Shown piece after piece: positions 48,054 to 60,670 of a DNA stretch of 64,000 bases (position 1 is the stretch's first letter; each line of letters opens with the position of its first letter). This DNA comes from Ridgeia piscesae (Eukaryota; Annelida; Polychaeta; Sabellida; Siboglinidae). The notes beneath the pieces were generated by a model, which saw nothing but the letters and a program-made list of their open reading frames with translations, made no database searches and had not been told where the DNA came from. The stretch spans positions 237,501 to 301,500 of the forward strand of contig JAODUO010000029.1 of the NCBI GenBank assembly GCA_025642075.2, read 5' to 3'. Position numbers and translations under genes: made by a program.

Positions 48054-51000
48054 ATGTCGCTGTGTCACAGCAGAATGTTCTTTGAAACGAAATCAGATAG
48101 GCGTTCGCAGGATTCTGGAATAATTCAAGCGTTGCACTTCCTGCAAGATTCTGACGGGCTGGAAGATGGCGACATCGGTTTGGACAATTTATCATCAATA
48201 ACAAGTGCGTCACTTGACACGCCGGTCAGCCACAACGCTTCGGACAGATTTTGCGACTCGGGGTTAGGGAGCCCGACACCGAAAACTGGACGTAGAACGA
48301 GCCGGCGATCGCCGAAAAGTAGGTTGCTGGAATTATCGCCAATTCCTTTCAGTTGTGGTATTGATTCCGAGGAAGATGACGAGACGGGGAACATACCGCC
48401 CAGTCCCTATACGCCTCCGCACAAAAAGTTCAGGGCGTTGCGACTGTATGACACACCACACACACCCAAAAGCCTCTTGCAGAAAGCGCAAAGACGGATA
48501 TCGCGAGCGAATAGGAACAAGAACCGGGGAAGAGGCCGGTTGCTTTTTGACCCAGAAGGTCCCCAGACGAACATCAACCCGTTCACAGTAACATCGCAGA
48601 GTGTGAAGAGAACGCGCCTAGACAGGTAAATATGCAACTGCCAAAATAGCGAACCGTGTTTAAATTATTCTCACCAGTTAAATTGATGGGTGGTGTGTGA
48701 AAAAGCTAAAGGGGCGTCACTGACACTGGAATGCACATCAATTTAAAGATTGGCATTTAAATGTGCCTTGTGCATTCATGTCAAGCATATAAATAAGTCT
48801 CCTATAACCGCTAGTTTGTTTCCATTGAATTACTGAGTGTCAGCGTCACATGAATATGTTTAATTCATAAATCATGTATAAAACTATATAATTTACTTCA
48901 GATGCTTTAAATCAAGTTTAACGGCGAAACATCAGTTTTCATTCATTGCTGGGTTTATGTCAGGGTAATTCAAAGCACACCCGTTTCAAATTAAATGTTA
49001 TGCTGTCATTCAAAATACGAGTCAATAGTCATACATTAGTATAGAGCACAACAATGTTCCATAAAGTGTCTGACACAATATTGGTATTACGTGTACATGT
49101 GCAGTGACCTTCATAGTGGCATTACTGTCAATGCGGTGTGACTTGTCATGAGCAGATGTGAGTAATGGTATGTGTCATCCAGACAGGATGCTTTACTTGG
49201 GATTTGTTCCGCCAACCAATATAGCACAACAAGCTAGTCTCATCTGCCACATTTGTTTTGTTATTTTGCCATTTTCATTCCTGATCTGGTCCCAACGATT
49301 CGAACGAGCTGTGTATTGTTTTGCATACAGGCAAACCTGTGTCACAGCTGACAGTTCTGATTTAGTTCTTATCCAGTAAGGATGTGAGGAGTGTTCTATG
49401 AGCTCTACACATTACTCCCTCGCAGACTTTTCTGTCGAACACTGTCTCAACTAATCTAGGGACCATTTAATGTGCAGATTTTATTATTTGCTCCCATTTT
49501 CATTATGGATCAGGCATCATTGGTAAGACAGATAATTATAATAACAAGTAAATAATTATGTTAGGCGTTTGTCCAGTAGTAACATTTATTTTGTTTTATT
49601 ATGTTACTCATCTCCAAACACATGGTCACTCTGTTATTGATCTCAGGAATCTCAACATTTCCTGGCTCTGATGTAAACAAACAGTGATGCCGCCACATCT
49701 TATTATTTAATCAAGCCTATGTTGTTCCTTGGTTTCCACATGCACTTACTGCCTGTTATCCCAACTAAAGATGGGATGAATATGGAATCGAAATTTTGAA
49801 TACAAATATTCAGTGGCTTAGAGTATTGAACCGTGTCGAGGTATCTTGCCGGCGTCCTCCGTGGCATCGTCGCGGTCAGTTTTTTTGGTTTACTTTTTGA
49901 CCTAACCTTGACAATGACTTCTTAAAGCCGCCAAACTTCTCACATATATACACACACTTTACAAAATAAAATCATTCAAATTTCTGAAAAGAATAAAATT
50001 AACAAAACAAATCCGTCATGTTCTACTACGCATGGCTCGGCGGCTAATATAATTTATTGCATGCGTCGCTACATAAATGACCTTCAAAAATGCTGGTTTT
50101 ATGCTAAACGTAACCCTAACACTAAACTGGCTTTAACCAGCCCTAAACTTATCTGTAACTTTAAAACATACCAAAAAGACCCCCTTGGCATAATACCAAT
50201 ATTACAGTAAGCTATGCAAATTTTACTGGAGTTTGTTTTGTGAAGTTTATTTGTTTCAGTAATGTTAGTGATTTTATAGCCTAGTGTGTGTATATGTATG
50301 TAAGATATGTGAGGAGTAGCTTGGTGGTTATATGTTGTCAATTTCATAGATAAATCAGAAAGTTAGAGATCGCCCATGACCGATTTTATGACGGAGGACA
50401 TGAAGGAAAATATTTAGTTTCCTTACTCCCTACTGTCATTTTGGTCACAGTTCCTCTGCATTGGTCTAAGTGTCCTGCATACTTCACCTCTACTCCACTG
50501 TTTCATACAGTGTCCAATGGTGACTGTCCCATTGGATATGTATCAGGTGTACACTGCAGTGATAGAAATACGTCAACATGTAAAGTGTAAGTTTTTATGG
50601 AATAAACCCATGTCTCCTTTTTCAAAGGCACATGCGTGACTGTAACATAACATAATTTTCAAAACTTAACGTCAATGTCTTTTTTCATGCATCGCCGGAT
50701 ATCTCTGCTGTAAAATAAAACACTAAATAATAATATTTATTATTTATAAAGCGCAATATCCAAAGATGCTCAAAGCGCTGTACAATAAAATAATACACCA
50801 TTAAAACTTGATGTGTGACACGTTTCCTCTGCAACGTGATAGGCGAGGTGGGCCACATCCTTGTTTTTCTAAGCCACCTCATGCAAAATTGTCACTGCTA
50901 TTTCCTGGGACCCTGCTTTACAAGTAATGCTACACAACAGTTGGCATACCAATTATTGCTAACTTGATTTCTTTTTTCATTATGCATAATTTTGAAGCTA

Positions 51001-54000
51001 GTTTTTGGTATAAATAATTTATGGTTGCATGCTTCGGACCCCATGATGCATTTGCCCTACCATTTTACCCCAGGCAATGGAAGCATTGATCATATATACA
51101 AGTAACTTTCATTTTTCAAAGAGCACATGATAAAATTCCGTTTACAAAACAAAATTGCTTTTTCAAATTTCAGCCCTTAGGCCACTGTGCTCCAAGGCAA
51201 TACCAACGAGTTTCATTACCTCACACCTTTGAAACACCTACATGTATGATTTATTTTGTTTCTCTGCTCGTTTAGGAGTGACTCATCTCTGTTTGAATTG
51301 CTTCGACATTAGTTGTATATTTACGACATTGCCCTGGCGGTGACCATTCATGGGCTTTTTAAATTTAAATACATAGCATGTTAGCTGGCAACCACTAATT
51401 TTAGGCAGAATTCTGACCTTGTTAATCAATAAATATAAACCTTAACATTCCTTCTTTTATGATAAAAGATGTATTGCATAAGTTATTTTGTTGTCAGATA
51501 TGCGTAGCTATATGCCTAAAGACAAGCTGTTATGTTTGTTGAATGATGCCCTGTTTGAGGACAGGGCTAATTGCTCAATTTCACAGTAAATGTTTCCACT
51601 AATTTTGCACATTTGTTCCGGTAGTGTGATTTCAACTGTTGACATTGTTTGAAAATGAGAACATTTGTTTGTTGAATGAGGCCAATCAAGACTTGTGGCT
51701 GGTGATATGTTCCTGGCCTTTCCCTGACACCTGTGTGTGTTCTGTGGGGTGACAGTTCTGTAATTCAGTGGTCACTCTTGACCCAGTGATTGCAGCCAGG
51801 ACAGTGGTGGCAGGCACTCAATGGGACACCTAATGGCTTCAGCCACTGCTGGACAATGGGTGTCACTGTGTGTGTACTCAGTGGTCAATGGCCTTAGGCT
51901 GCTTGACCACTTGGCTAGAGTGGACAGTGGTCTGGTGTATTGGGTACAGTTAGGTGTCTGGCAGGTGCCAGCAAGTGCCTGGGACATTGTTGTGGTGTCA
52001 GGGAGCATGTGGCTTGTAATTAACACACAGGGCCAGTGTGCAATACACTGAATCCATGTCTGTGTATTTGCAACAGAACCAATAAATATTGGGTTTTTAT
52101 TGTAGCAGTTTGCGGCTTTGCACTGCTTTTGGTGGATTTAATGTGTTTTCTATGGCTTGATTTATGTGTATCTGACTTGTAAAAACATCACACAAAATGT
52201 GAAAGACGTTTGCTGTGCTAATTCAAATTTGTATTCAAATTAGTTTCCAGCATACGTTGTGGTTGTCTGTTGGAAAGAGTGGCAGTTTATGTGTGAGTAG
52301 GGTGGGTGTTTAGTAAGGGTGTTAATGTGAATTATGTGAGATGTTGATCTTTAAAATATGACTTAATGTTTTTTCAGTAGCTTAGAAGATTCTGCAAATG
52401 AAGACATAGAAGAAGATTCAGAACCATACACAAAAGTAAGTGGTTATGAAAACACATACTTTTAAATATTAGTTTAATTTAACACTGAGATTTGTTAAAT
52501 ATTATTGTGTAATATTTTTATAATAACAGTTAATATAATTGATTTAACTGTATCCAATTTCTTAACATGTGCGCTATTTGATGTTTCTAAATCAGTTGGT
52601 ATAGCTATTTGATCTTTTGATGTTTCTAAATCAGTTGGCATAGCATGTAAATTGCACACTAATGAACACGCTGGGTTAAAACAGTGCTGCTTTAAAAGTA
52701 TTACCACTAAAATAGCTTTTCGGTTAGAAGAAATCCCAGAGTCCAGCAAGTTGTATTGTATCTGGAATGTGTTACTTGGGGCAGTCAGAAAACAGTTATC
52801 CTCCTTTGATGTGGATAATTGGCAGGATTGCAATCAATGAGCAGGCAACTCTGTTGGAATAGTTCCTGTGTTGTGCTTATAGAGGGTCAGCAGTGTATTA
52901 CAGGGGGAAGTGGAAGGGTGGTACCAGTGTGTTTATCACAACAATGCAGCTGTGTTTATGACAAGGCCTTGCTCAAGTCACTCAAGTGGTTGTTGACTTG
53001 GCAGTTTGTATGCACAAGACAATGCCTGTTAAATGCAGCTAAATGTATTGAAAGACTATCAAACTGACACAGGTGTTGTTGTCTATGATGTGAGAACAAT
53101 GTCTGATTGCAGTACAATTTGTTATTTTATTAGTCTGGATTGTATTAATGACAGTTAAGAGCGTGTTCACTCAATGTTGTCACAACTTTCCATAATGATT
53201 GTTGACATAAATCTGTGTATAAACTTTAAATAAACTATGTATGTGTTGTTTTTCAGAAACTAGCACTGCATGAAATAAACACATCACGGTACAATGAGGA
53301 GTTTTATGAGATCTGTAAATTGGGCGGAGGGAACTTTGGCTGCGTCTACAAATGCATACACAGACTTGATGGCTGCACGTACGCCATCAAGAAGTCAAAG
53401 ACGCCAGTCGCTGGCAGTGCTTACGAGTAAGTGCGCTAGTTTGATATACAGTCTGTTTTAAATTTGTTTTATTTTCTTTAATTTTTATCTACTGGTAATT
53501 GTTTTATGATGTTGCATGAAATAAATAGATTGTGTTGGATGAAAGAAAATAATTCACATTTCATCTAAAGTTACAAATTGCCAGTCAATGGTTTATTTTG
53601 CTGCTAATTCATAGGGATTTTTATTATTATTACTATAGAGTTATTATTTAATAATAATTTATGTTTAATACATTTTTAAGACTGGTTTAAAATAATGATT
53701 GCATGAATTAATTTATCATTGTAAAGCACTCAGACTGATTATTTGGCTTGGATGGTATATAAACAATATTATGTTTAATATAAATTTCTATTACATTGAA
53801 GCCATTTTTTAGCATATACTCTTGATATTTGCTGTTGATTTCAGACGTGCCGCCATGAATGAGGTGTACGCTCACGCGGTGTTGTACAAACACCAGCATG
53901 TAGTGCGCTACTACTCTGCCTGGGCAGAGAACGACTACATGTTTATACAGAACGAATACTGCAATGGTGGGTGACTGCAGCCAGTCATAGTGTGTTGTCT

Positions 54001-54308
54001 GTCTAGTTGCTTATGTTGTCTGTCTAGTTGCTCATGTTGTCTGTCTAGTTGCTTATGTTGTCTGTCTAGTTGCTTATGTTGTCTGTCTAGTTGCTCATGT
54101 TGTCTGTCTAGTTGCTCATGCCCTTTAGAAGCAAAGATTATGACTGATGTTAATGTATCGATTTGGATATGCATGAAATAGTGTGTGTTTGTGTTTATTC
54201 AAGATGTTGTTTGCTCTCATTGAAACAGGAATCGTTGTCAGTTGTTCATACAATTAAAATATATTTATGGGCACTTATGCAGAATTGGACCCACCTCATT
54301 ATTTATTA

Positions 54309-54380
<72 letters not shown>

Positions 54381-57300
54381 TATATTGGATACCTTACACA
54401 AACTCTAATCCTAAGCATGATCAATCAGCATACCCAGGTATATTTATGTTTCACAAATGTTGCATTTTGAGACCCAAATAGCGCTCTGATTTGTGCCAGT
54501 CGCAAGCGCAGCGGTGCATGTGTTATTGCGCCGTGCACATGGAATGAGCGATAAACAGTTTATTTTTGCCGACTACGCTGTCTTTTCGACCTCAAAAGTC
54601 TGCTAAGAATTAACAAAATCAAATATTAAATTACAGATTAATTTGGCAAAGGTGGCCAATAGATTTAATATTACAGGCCTGGTTGATAGGATTAGTGATA
54701 TAATCTTCCTGTCACAGTCATGTCTGTGCACTGTATAGTTAATTCCAGATATTTGTCCCGTTTCGGATATAATAAAACAATTGGTTGGTAGTTTAGTGAT
54801 TATTTATTTCATACATTCAGTGTTGTGTTTCTCCACCAGGTGGCAGTTTGGCAGAGTTGATCGCCCGGCGGGGGAAGGAGAGTGCCGAGCCGATGCCAGA
54901 AGACGATTTGAAGCAGGTGCTGCTCCAAGTGGCACACGGTCTACGTTACATCCACTCGCAGCATCTCGTCCACCTTGATATCAAACCAGGTCAGTTGACC
55001 ACAAGTGTGGCCTGGCATTGTCCAGTGGTGGTTTTCCCCTTGGTGCTGTATTAATTGAATTGTTAGGGAAGGTACATAGAAATATCTCCTTTACTTATCC
55101 TTTGTGACAATACTAATTTAGGGACGATATACATTTTGAAATAATTTGTTCTGCATTACTGGTAGTTTGTCCGAAATAATAACCACAAATACCAGTGTAA
55201 CAAACCATGTCATTATAAACATGTGGAAGATTCACTGATGTCGTTTTTAATAGTTATAAATGGCATGTTTTAGGGAACATCTTCATCCACTGTAACCCCA
55301 AGTTCAACAACCCTGAGAGTGGGCTGGAGGAGGACATAGGCACGGAAGAGGAACAGGAGGACTCGGAGCACGTCACTTACAAGATAGGTGAGTGACTCTA
55401 TCAGGAGGACCCAGAGCAACGTCCAAGATAAGCCTGTGGTCAATGTTACCTTCAGCCACTACACATCCTCGTGTCCTGAAGACTGACCCTGCCTCTCTGT
55501 GTGTCATTGATACTGTCTATGAATATACATGCTGTGTTATTTTTATAGCAGTCATTTTCTCAAGTCCTGTAGTTCCAGTAAATATTCTGTTTGTATTTGA
55601 AATTTTGACTATTCGAACGTTTTGTCGTTATTCACTTAAAAAATTTGCAGCTATATAAGCGAATATGGCTCGAATAGTTTCCTTCATCCACCAAACTACT
55701 CCTCACATATCTTATATGTATATACACACACTAGGTTACAAAATAAAATCACTAATATTACTTAAATGAATAAATGAACAAACTCGCGTAAAACTCGCCG
55801 GCAACGTGGTCCCGGCAAGACATCTTGACACGGCTCAGTATTCTAATCAAATTTGGAGCCACTGAATGTTCGATTTGTATTCGAAATTACGACGATATTC
55901 GATACAAACCGAATGAAATTCCAGATTCGTCACATCCTTACCCAGTAGTACGAGGCATGTAGCTAAGGGCGGGATTTGTTGTGTTTCAGGTGACTTGGGT
56001 CACGTGACATCCTTAGTGAGCCCGCAGGTAGAGGAGGGAGACTGTTGCTACCTGCCCGCTGAGATCCTACAGGAGTGCACCTCCCACCTGCCCAAGGCTG
56101 ACGTCTTCTCCCTCGCACTCACCATATATGCCACGGTGAGTACAGGACCACGTCAGGTGACCCCTGTGAGTGGCCATTGCAGCTGGTCACTTTATGTGGT
56201 GTACAGTACGCTGTTTTTTCACAGGACAGGATACGTTGTCGCGCTTACATTTTTCCGGTCATTGTGAACTTTCCGATTGACGTTTCTGCGCATGCGCGAT
56301 ATATGTAAAATCATCAATGTGCAGTGAACTGACAAATCTTTTTGGGGTAAATCCCATGATGATTACTGTGAAAAGTTGCTTAAAATATCGTTCAATACAT
56401 TAAAATATTACGTTTGTTTAAATCACTGTTACTTGCTATCAAAACATGCCTCAAGCCTTGTTTGCCTCGTGTTAATTTACGACAAATAACTTTGCTGAGA
56501 GATTATATACATCCTAACTAACAACCCGTAGTAATTATACCATAAATGCTTTGTTCATGCATGCGCAGAAACTTCCATCGGAACATTTATAACGCTGGAA
56601 AAATATAAGTGCTACAACGTATCAGTGCTGGAACGATACTCAATTTCAGGATACGGCACATTGTGGTAATGTGTGCGTTGAAAACATAAGATATGTTGTA
56701 AATATTATGCACCGATAACATGCACATAGTACATGATGTTATACAGATAGTTGTGGCCTGCGTCAGAAAGATAGCATGAATACTGTGTGGTGTTTATCAC
56801 GCTACACACTGGCTTGATGGGACAATACCTTGGATTGGCTGGTAGAAGCTGCTACTGGAGGAGCACTTTTTTACAATGTGTCGCATTATGTGGATTTACG
56901 ATTAAAAAAAATTATAAGATTTACACGATTGTGGAAGTCTCAAAAATATTGTCAGTTGGTGATGTAACACATCCTATCTGCTATGGAATCCCATATGAAA
57001 ATATGGGTTTATTGGCATAAGGTGTATGGTACACATCTCTACGTTCTAACAAAAGTTGCAAAATTTTTGTGGCCAAATATGTTGGTTCCATTGACTTTTT
57101 TAGATATCAATCTTCAAAGTAGATGTTTCAATGACAATCAACTGTAGAAAACAGTTTGCTTCTACAGTAACTGATGGGATGTTTTTGTTGAGATGTAAAC
57201 ACTGACACAGTGATACCACTTAGACTAACCCTGTGTGTTACTTGTAGGGCGGTGGTGGAGAGTTGCCTAAGAACGGACCCGAGTGGCACACGATACGACG

Positions 57301-58480
57301 TGGAGATCTGCCCCAATTACCCCACTACTCACAAGACCTCAACGCACTGCTCAAGGTAGGCAAACTTCTAATCACCCGTCTCCATCTAGTCAACATGTCT
57401 TGTTAGCCTCACAATTCTTTTATTCTACAGTGACGTTTGCCAATCTCCATCTGGGTTGGTTGGATTGTTGTTATTTTAATTGACACTTTCTAATAAAGCT
57501 GTTCATTTTAATTAGTGATTTTCTTTAGTTTTCATTGTAACATATTCTTAGTTTTTATACAACAAAATTTGAAATTTAAGAATCCTGTGCTGCCATATGA
57601 GACTTTGGGCGAAACTCACCCAAGGTCCAATGTTCGGTATTGTTCCCGTTCATTCAGTTGTATGAATGAGTAACTGGCTGGCTATATACAGTGGTGGATA
57701 TTGATGTACATATAGCGAGATTATAGCCTTTAACTGAAGTGCGGCTGGATGCTTACCAGGGAAGTCAAAATGGTCCTGGGGGCTGGATATTGCGCTATAT
57801 AAGAACGCAACATTTGCTAAAATATTTTTCAAAACGACTGCTAGATTGTTACCCCCTGCTTTTTGTCACAGAGCATGGTCCACCCTGACCCTCAGTTGCG
57901 ACCGTCGGCAGCAAGTCTTGTCCAACACCCAGTGCTGTGTCCAAACGCGAATAAGACGATGGCACAACTAAGACACGAACTCAACGAAGAGAGGTTCAAG
58001 AACGAGGTGCTTTCTCGGTGAGTCTTCACTCGAATAGGAACACACACTTATTGGTGGCTGTTATTCTGTTGTGCTAATAAGTGATAACGTTGGCTTTGTT
58101 TTGCAAGTATTGGCCAAATCCTTTCCGAAGCAGATTAATTGTAGTTGTATTTAGATGAATTGGGAAGATGGGAGATATTGTGAGAAATAAATTTGTCATT
58201 TAGCCCAAAGTATTTTTTCAACAGTTGGTAATGCCACCTGATCCATAAATTCTGTAATTGTTGATTTGTTATTCTCTGTTGTGTTGATTTGTTTAATTTT
58301 GCTTTCCATATTCCATGAAATGTTATATTTTATGTCACTGCAATTCAGTAGCCTTTTGGAACTTTATATTTCAGCCAACTCCAAGAAGCAAGAAACAGCA
58401 CCACTACAAAGACAGTGAACAAGCGACCAAGACTTGTAGGTGGCAGCACTGCACGCAGCCTCAGTTTGACATGCTTCTGA
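48054..58480 (+). CDS. WEE1: Wee1-like protein kinase, complete, 10 exons
   Basis: Wee1 phosphorylates the inhibitory Tyr of CDK1 in the nucleus and delays mitosis. Exons: 48054-48625, 52378-52435, 53257-53426, 53845-53966, 54840-54989, 55274-55387, 55990-56135, 57248-57355, 57872-58017, 58375-58480. All join in phase and give 563 residues, against 646 in human. The N-terminal regulatory region has SP/TP sites, [20 protein letters not shown] with PHTPKSLL (a vertebrate WEE1 signature), a DSGLGS degron-like motif (68-73) and an RTRL cyclin-docking-like motif (186-189). Kinase: LGGGNFGCV loop (232-240), AIKK with Lys255, HLDIKPGN with Asp354 and Asn359, and the Wee1-type DLG with Asp397. LPKAD and IHPDP-type [12 protein letters not shown] follow, with the tail ending ARSLSLTCF. 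The HLDIKP and DLG variants are normal for Wee1. The start is the first in-frame ATG. Confidence 0.97.
49258..49320. repeat. Short dispersed repeat shared with 22037-22100
   Basis: TATTTTGCCATTTTCATTCC, then GATCTGGTCCC and ATTCGAACGAGCT, matches TATTTTGACATTTTCATTCA, then GATTCCGTCCC and ACTCGAACGAGCT at 22037-22100. About 55 bp are collinear in the same orientation, so both are pieces of one repeat family. Confidence 0.7.
49769..50100. repeat. Dispersed inverted-repeat element, copy 2
   Basis: Collinear with 1264-1745: GATGGGATGAATATGG, AATATTCAGTGGCTT, CGTGTCGAGGTATCTTGCCG, CTCACATATATACACACACT, AAAGAATAAAATTAACAAAA, AAATGACCTTCAAAAA. It differs by several internal deletions. Confidence 0.65.
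50735..50800 (+). repeat. SINE/LINE 3'-tail-like fragment
   Basis: The string TTTATAAAGCGCAATATCCA followed by AAGATGCTCAAAGCGCTGTACA resembles the 3' tail common to many invertebrate SINEs. No head was seen. Confidence 0.5.
53990..54121 (+). repeat. 21-bp minisatellite, about 6 copies
   Basis: Unit TTGTCTGTCTAGTTGCTTATG, with CTTATG/CTCATG variants, lies about 25 bases after the exon 4 donor of WEE1. Opposite-strand ORF QLDRQHK repeats are an artefact. Confidence 0.93.
54316..54377. repeat. (TA)n microsatellite
   Basis: About 31 copies of TA in WEE1 intron 4. Confidence 0.95.
55605..55941. repeat. Dispersed inverted-repeat element, copy 3 (rearranged order)
   Basis: The body (CCTCACATATCTTATATGTA to AACTCGCGTAAAACTCG, about 55701-55798) is in the same orientation as copy 1. 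It is followed by the copy-1 head in reverse complement (GGCAAGACATCTTGACACGG to CAGATTCGTCACATCC). The whole element therefore likely had inverted heads at both ends. It lies in WEE1 intron 6. Confidence 0.65.
57585..57835 (+). repeat. SINE-like repeat, copy 2
   Basis: See 46715-46880 for shared words. This copy continues to TGGATATTGCGCTATATAAG near 57784-57803, a typical SINE 3' end in invertebrates. It lies in WEE1 intron 8. Confidence 0.55.
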
Positions 58481-60150
58481 ACGTGAACCAGCGTTGGACA
58501 CATTATGACGCAATCTGCATTGAACCTGGCAGTTTTCATCCACGTTAACTGACCAAAGAATCCCATCCAATATGAACATTTGAGATATATATAGAATATA
58601 TCTCAGTGTCCTTCGTGAAAATGAATGACTAATTTTACTAGGATAAAAATTATATTCTTGAAGATAAGATCGGCTGTTACACTAAGCAGATATCGTATTT
58701 ACTGAAATTACTTAGAAAGGACTTTTAAGGATTTCATTAAACTTGTACATGTGAACTGTTCTTTAGGTGGAAATTGTTTTGTTTGCCATAGAAACACATT
58801 CATGCACCGGTCAAATAAACATAGTTGGAAATACCGTCTTGTATATGTTAGCCTGGTATTGTGTATACAGGTTTATACCGGTTTGGGCTGTGCTTGAAAG
58901 ATCCATGTTGGTGGACAGTGGTGTTTGAAATGCATGGAATGACAATTAATTTTGATTATGTCTGTGACGGGCCCAGATAGTGATTTGCCGGCATTTCACG
59001 GGTTTGTGATGTAGATCTTAGGTAGGTTTTGTGCCAGAGGTTTTTATTGTAGTACAGTATCGAAGTCTTGACAATGTCCCAGTGAAAGGTGTTTTTAAAA
59101 AAAAATGTTTTTAAATATTTGTGTCGCTGAATACACTAAAATCTGCATTTTGGCGTATCTATGATGCCAGCAAATTTTGTTTGTACGTCTTTACAGACTT
59201 ACGTCTGCTCCAAGTACAGAATTTTTCATTTCAGTGATTGTGTGAAAATAACCAACTCATTTACTGATGGATTGTCTATTTATTAGATACTGTGCAGATT
59301 AGACTAAAAAACATCTGAAATATGTGAGATCTTATATGTACCATCCTTTGCAGAACTATATTTAAATGTACTCCTATTTACTACAAAATATAATATTTAG
59401 TTGAGACAAAGGCAACTTGCGACACATTTCCAAGTTTGTTGGATCACCTGTGTGTCATTTCTTTGCGTATCAGCATTTAAAAATGATTGTGTAATTACAC
59501 GCAGCTTTCATTTCTGGTTTGACATGAATTGGTTCGACATAAATCGATGTGATATGATTTAGTAAAAAATAAGTTGACTGATTCTGTAACTATTTAGCAC
59601 ATGAATAACAAGTATTACATACACAAGAATTATATGTATTTTTAACATGTGTTGGTATTCAAAGATTACTTGTTTAATTGATACATGTATGGTTCAGTCG
59701 TATCCGCTGACCTCGCAAATGACAGGCAATGCTTTGTTCAGATTGTGAAATTTACTTTATGTAACTTTACAGCAGCGCTTGCTAGCAGATTCATGTAACC
59801 ATTGAAACATTTAATTAGGTTAAGTTTGTATAATTTTACCTAAGACATCGTACACAACATTAGTGATTTGGATGCTTGTCGAGTTTTTTGAGGACGTTTC
59901 GTTGATAACGTTTATGCTGCTTGTATGAATGGGTAATGTTAGCGCTGTAGATAATGTGCAGGCGAAAGATCCGTGTTAATTAATAGCATATATTTTAATT
60001 TTTGCAGTTTATGATAGAACCTATGGATATTATTATTGACGAGTATTATCATTGTATAGCCTTTGTGAATGTAAGAGATTGCTTACTGTAAATATGTATA
60101 CAGATTGTATTGCATGTAAAGATGTGAAATAAAGTGAGTCGGATGGGAAG
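58481..60150 (+). other. WEE1: WEE1 3' UTR (about 1.65 kb)
   Basis: AT-rich, no coding content. The polyadenylation signal AATAAA is at 60128-60133. Upstream lie a cytoplasmic-polyadenylation-like TTTTAAT (59993-59999) and a Pumilio consensus TGTAAATA (60087-60094). The end is inferred from the signal, without transcript data. Confidence 0.6.
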
Positions 60151-60172
60151 TTATTTCATCTTGTTATTTATT
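60128..60172. terminator. Facing polyadenylation signals of WEE1 and BLOC1S3
   Basis: AATAAA on the plus strand at 60128-60133 and on the minus strand at 60172-60167 are about 34 bp apart and point at each other. The predicted cleavage sites therefore nearly coincide near 60150. Confidence 0.6.
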
Positions 60173-60670
60173 ACCGTACAATAATTATTACAGTAAGCAT
60201 ATTTACACTGTCAAATGCTACCATATAATGGTTTCTTTACAATTCTGCCCTGCAAAACCGTGATCAAACAATATTGAACAAGACTGCCACCTAGAGAATT
60301 AACTTTAGGGGGCAGGTGGACAGGGAAACTTGGGTTTAGTGCCCAACCAATTTATCTGCGTGCAGCATGCTAATCTAACTTCATGTCCACTAGCCCTATC
60401 AAGATACTATCAATCTTCTTTTTCTTTTTATTTTGAGGGTTTTATGAGAATCAGAATAGTTGTTGCAGTTAAACCGCATTATCTTAGACGCATTTCATAC
60501 AATGAACCTTTTCATATTTGATGTACCAGGGTTTTAATACACAACGTTGCGCATTGTTAGATTAGATCATCAAGAATCAGCTCCATGATTATGGCGCCTT
60601 TCATTTGACACCTGGCGATCAATGTATGAACTAGAATACTATAGTGCTGCCCCAAGCGACCAATGAGAGT

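Larger units (their letters stand above)
48626..52377 (+). other. WEE1: WEE1 intron 1
   Basis: This 3.75-kb intron separates the regulatory-domain exon from the kinase exons. It contains the dispersed element copy 2 (49769-50100), a stretch shared with 22037-22100 (49258-49320), and a SINE-tail-like piece at 50735-50800. No additional exon was seen. Confidence 0.8.

Noticed and set aside
51821..52051. 76-codon ORF and its 84-codon antisense partner in WEE1 intron 1
   Set aside because: Open both ways, low complexity (GTGT, CACTG words), no homology recognised.
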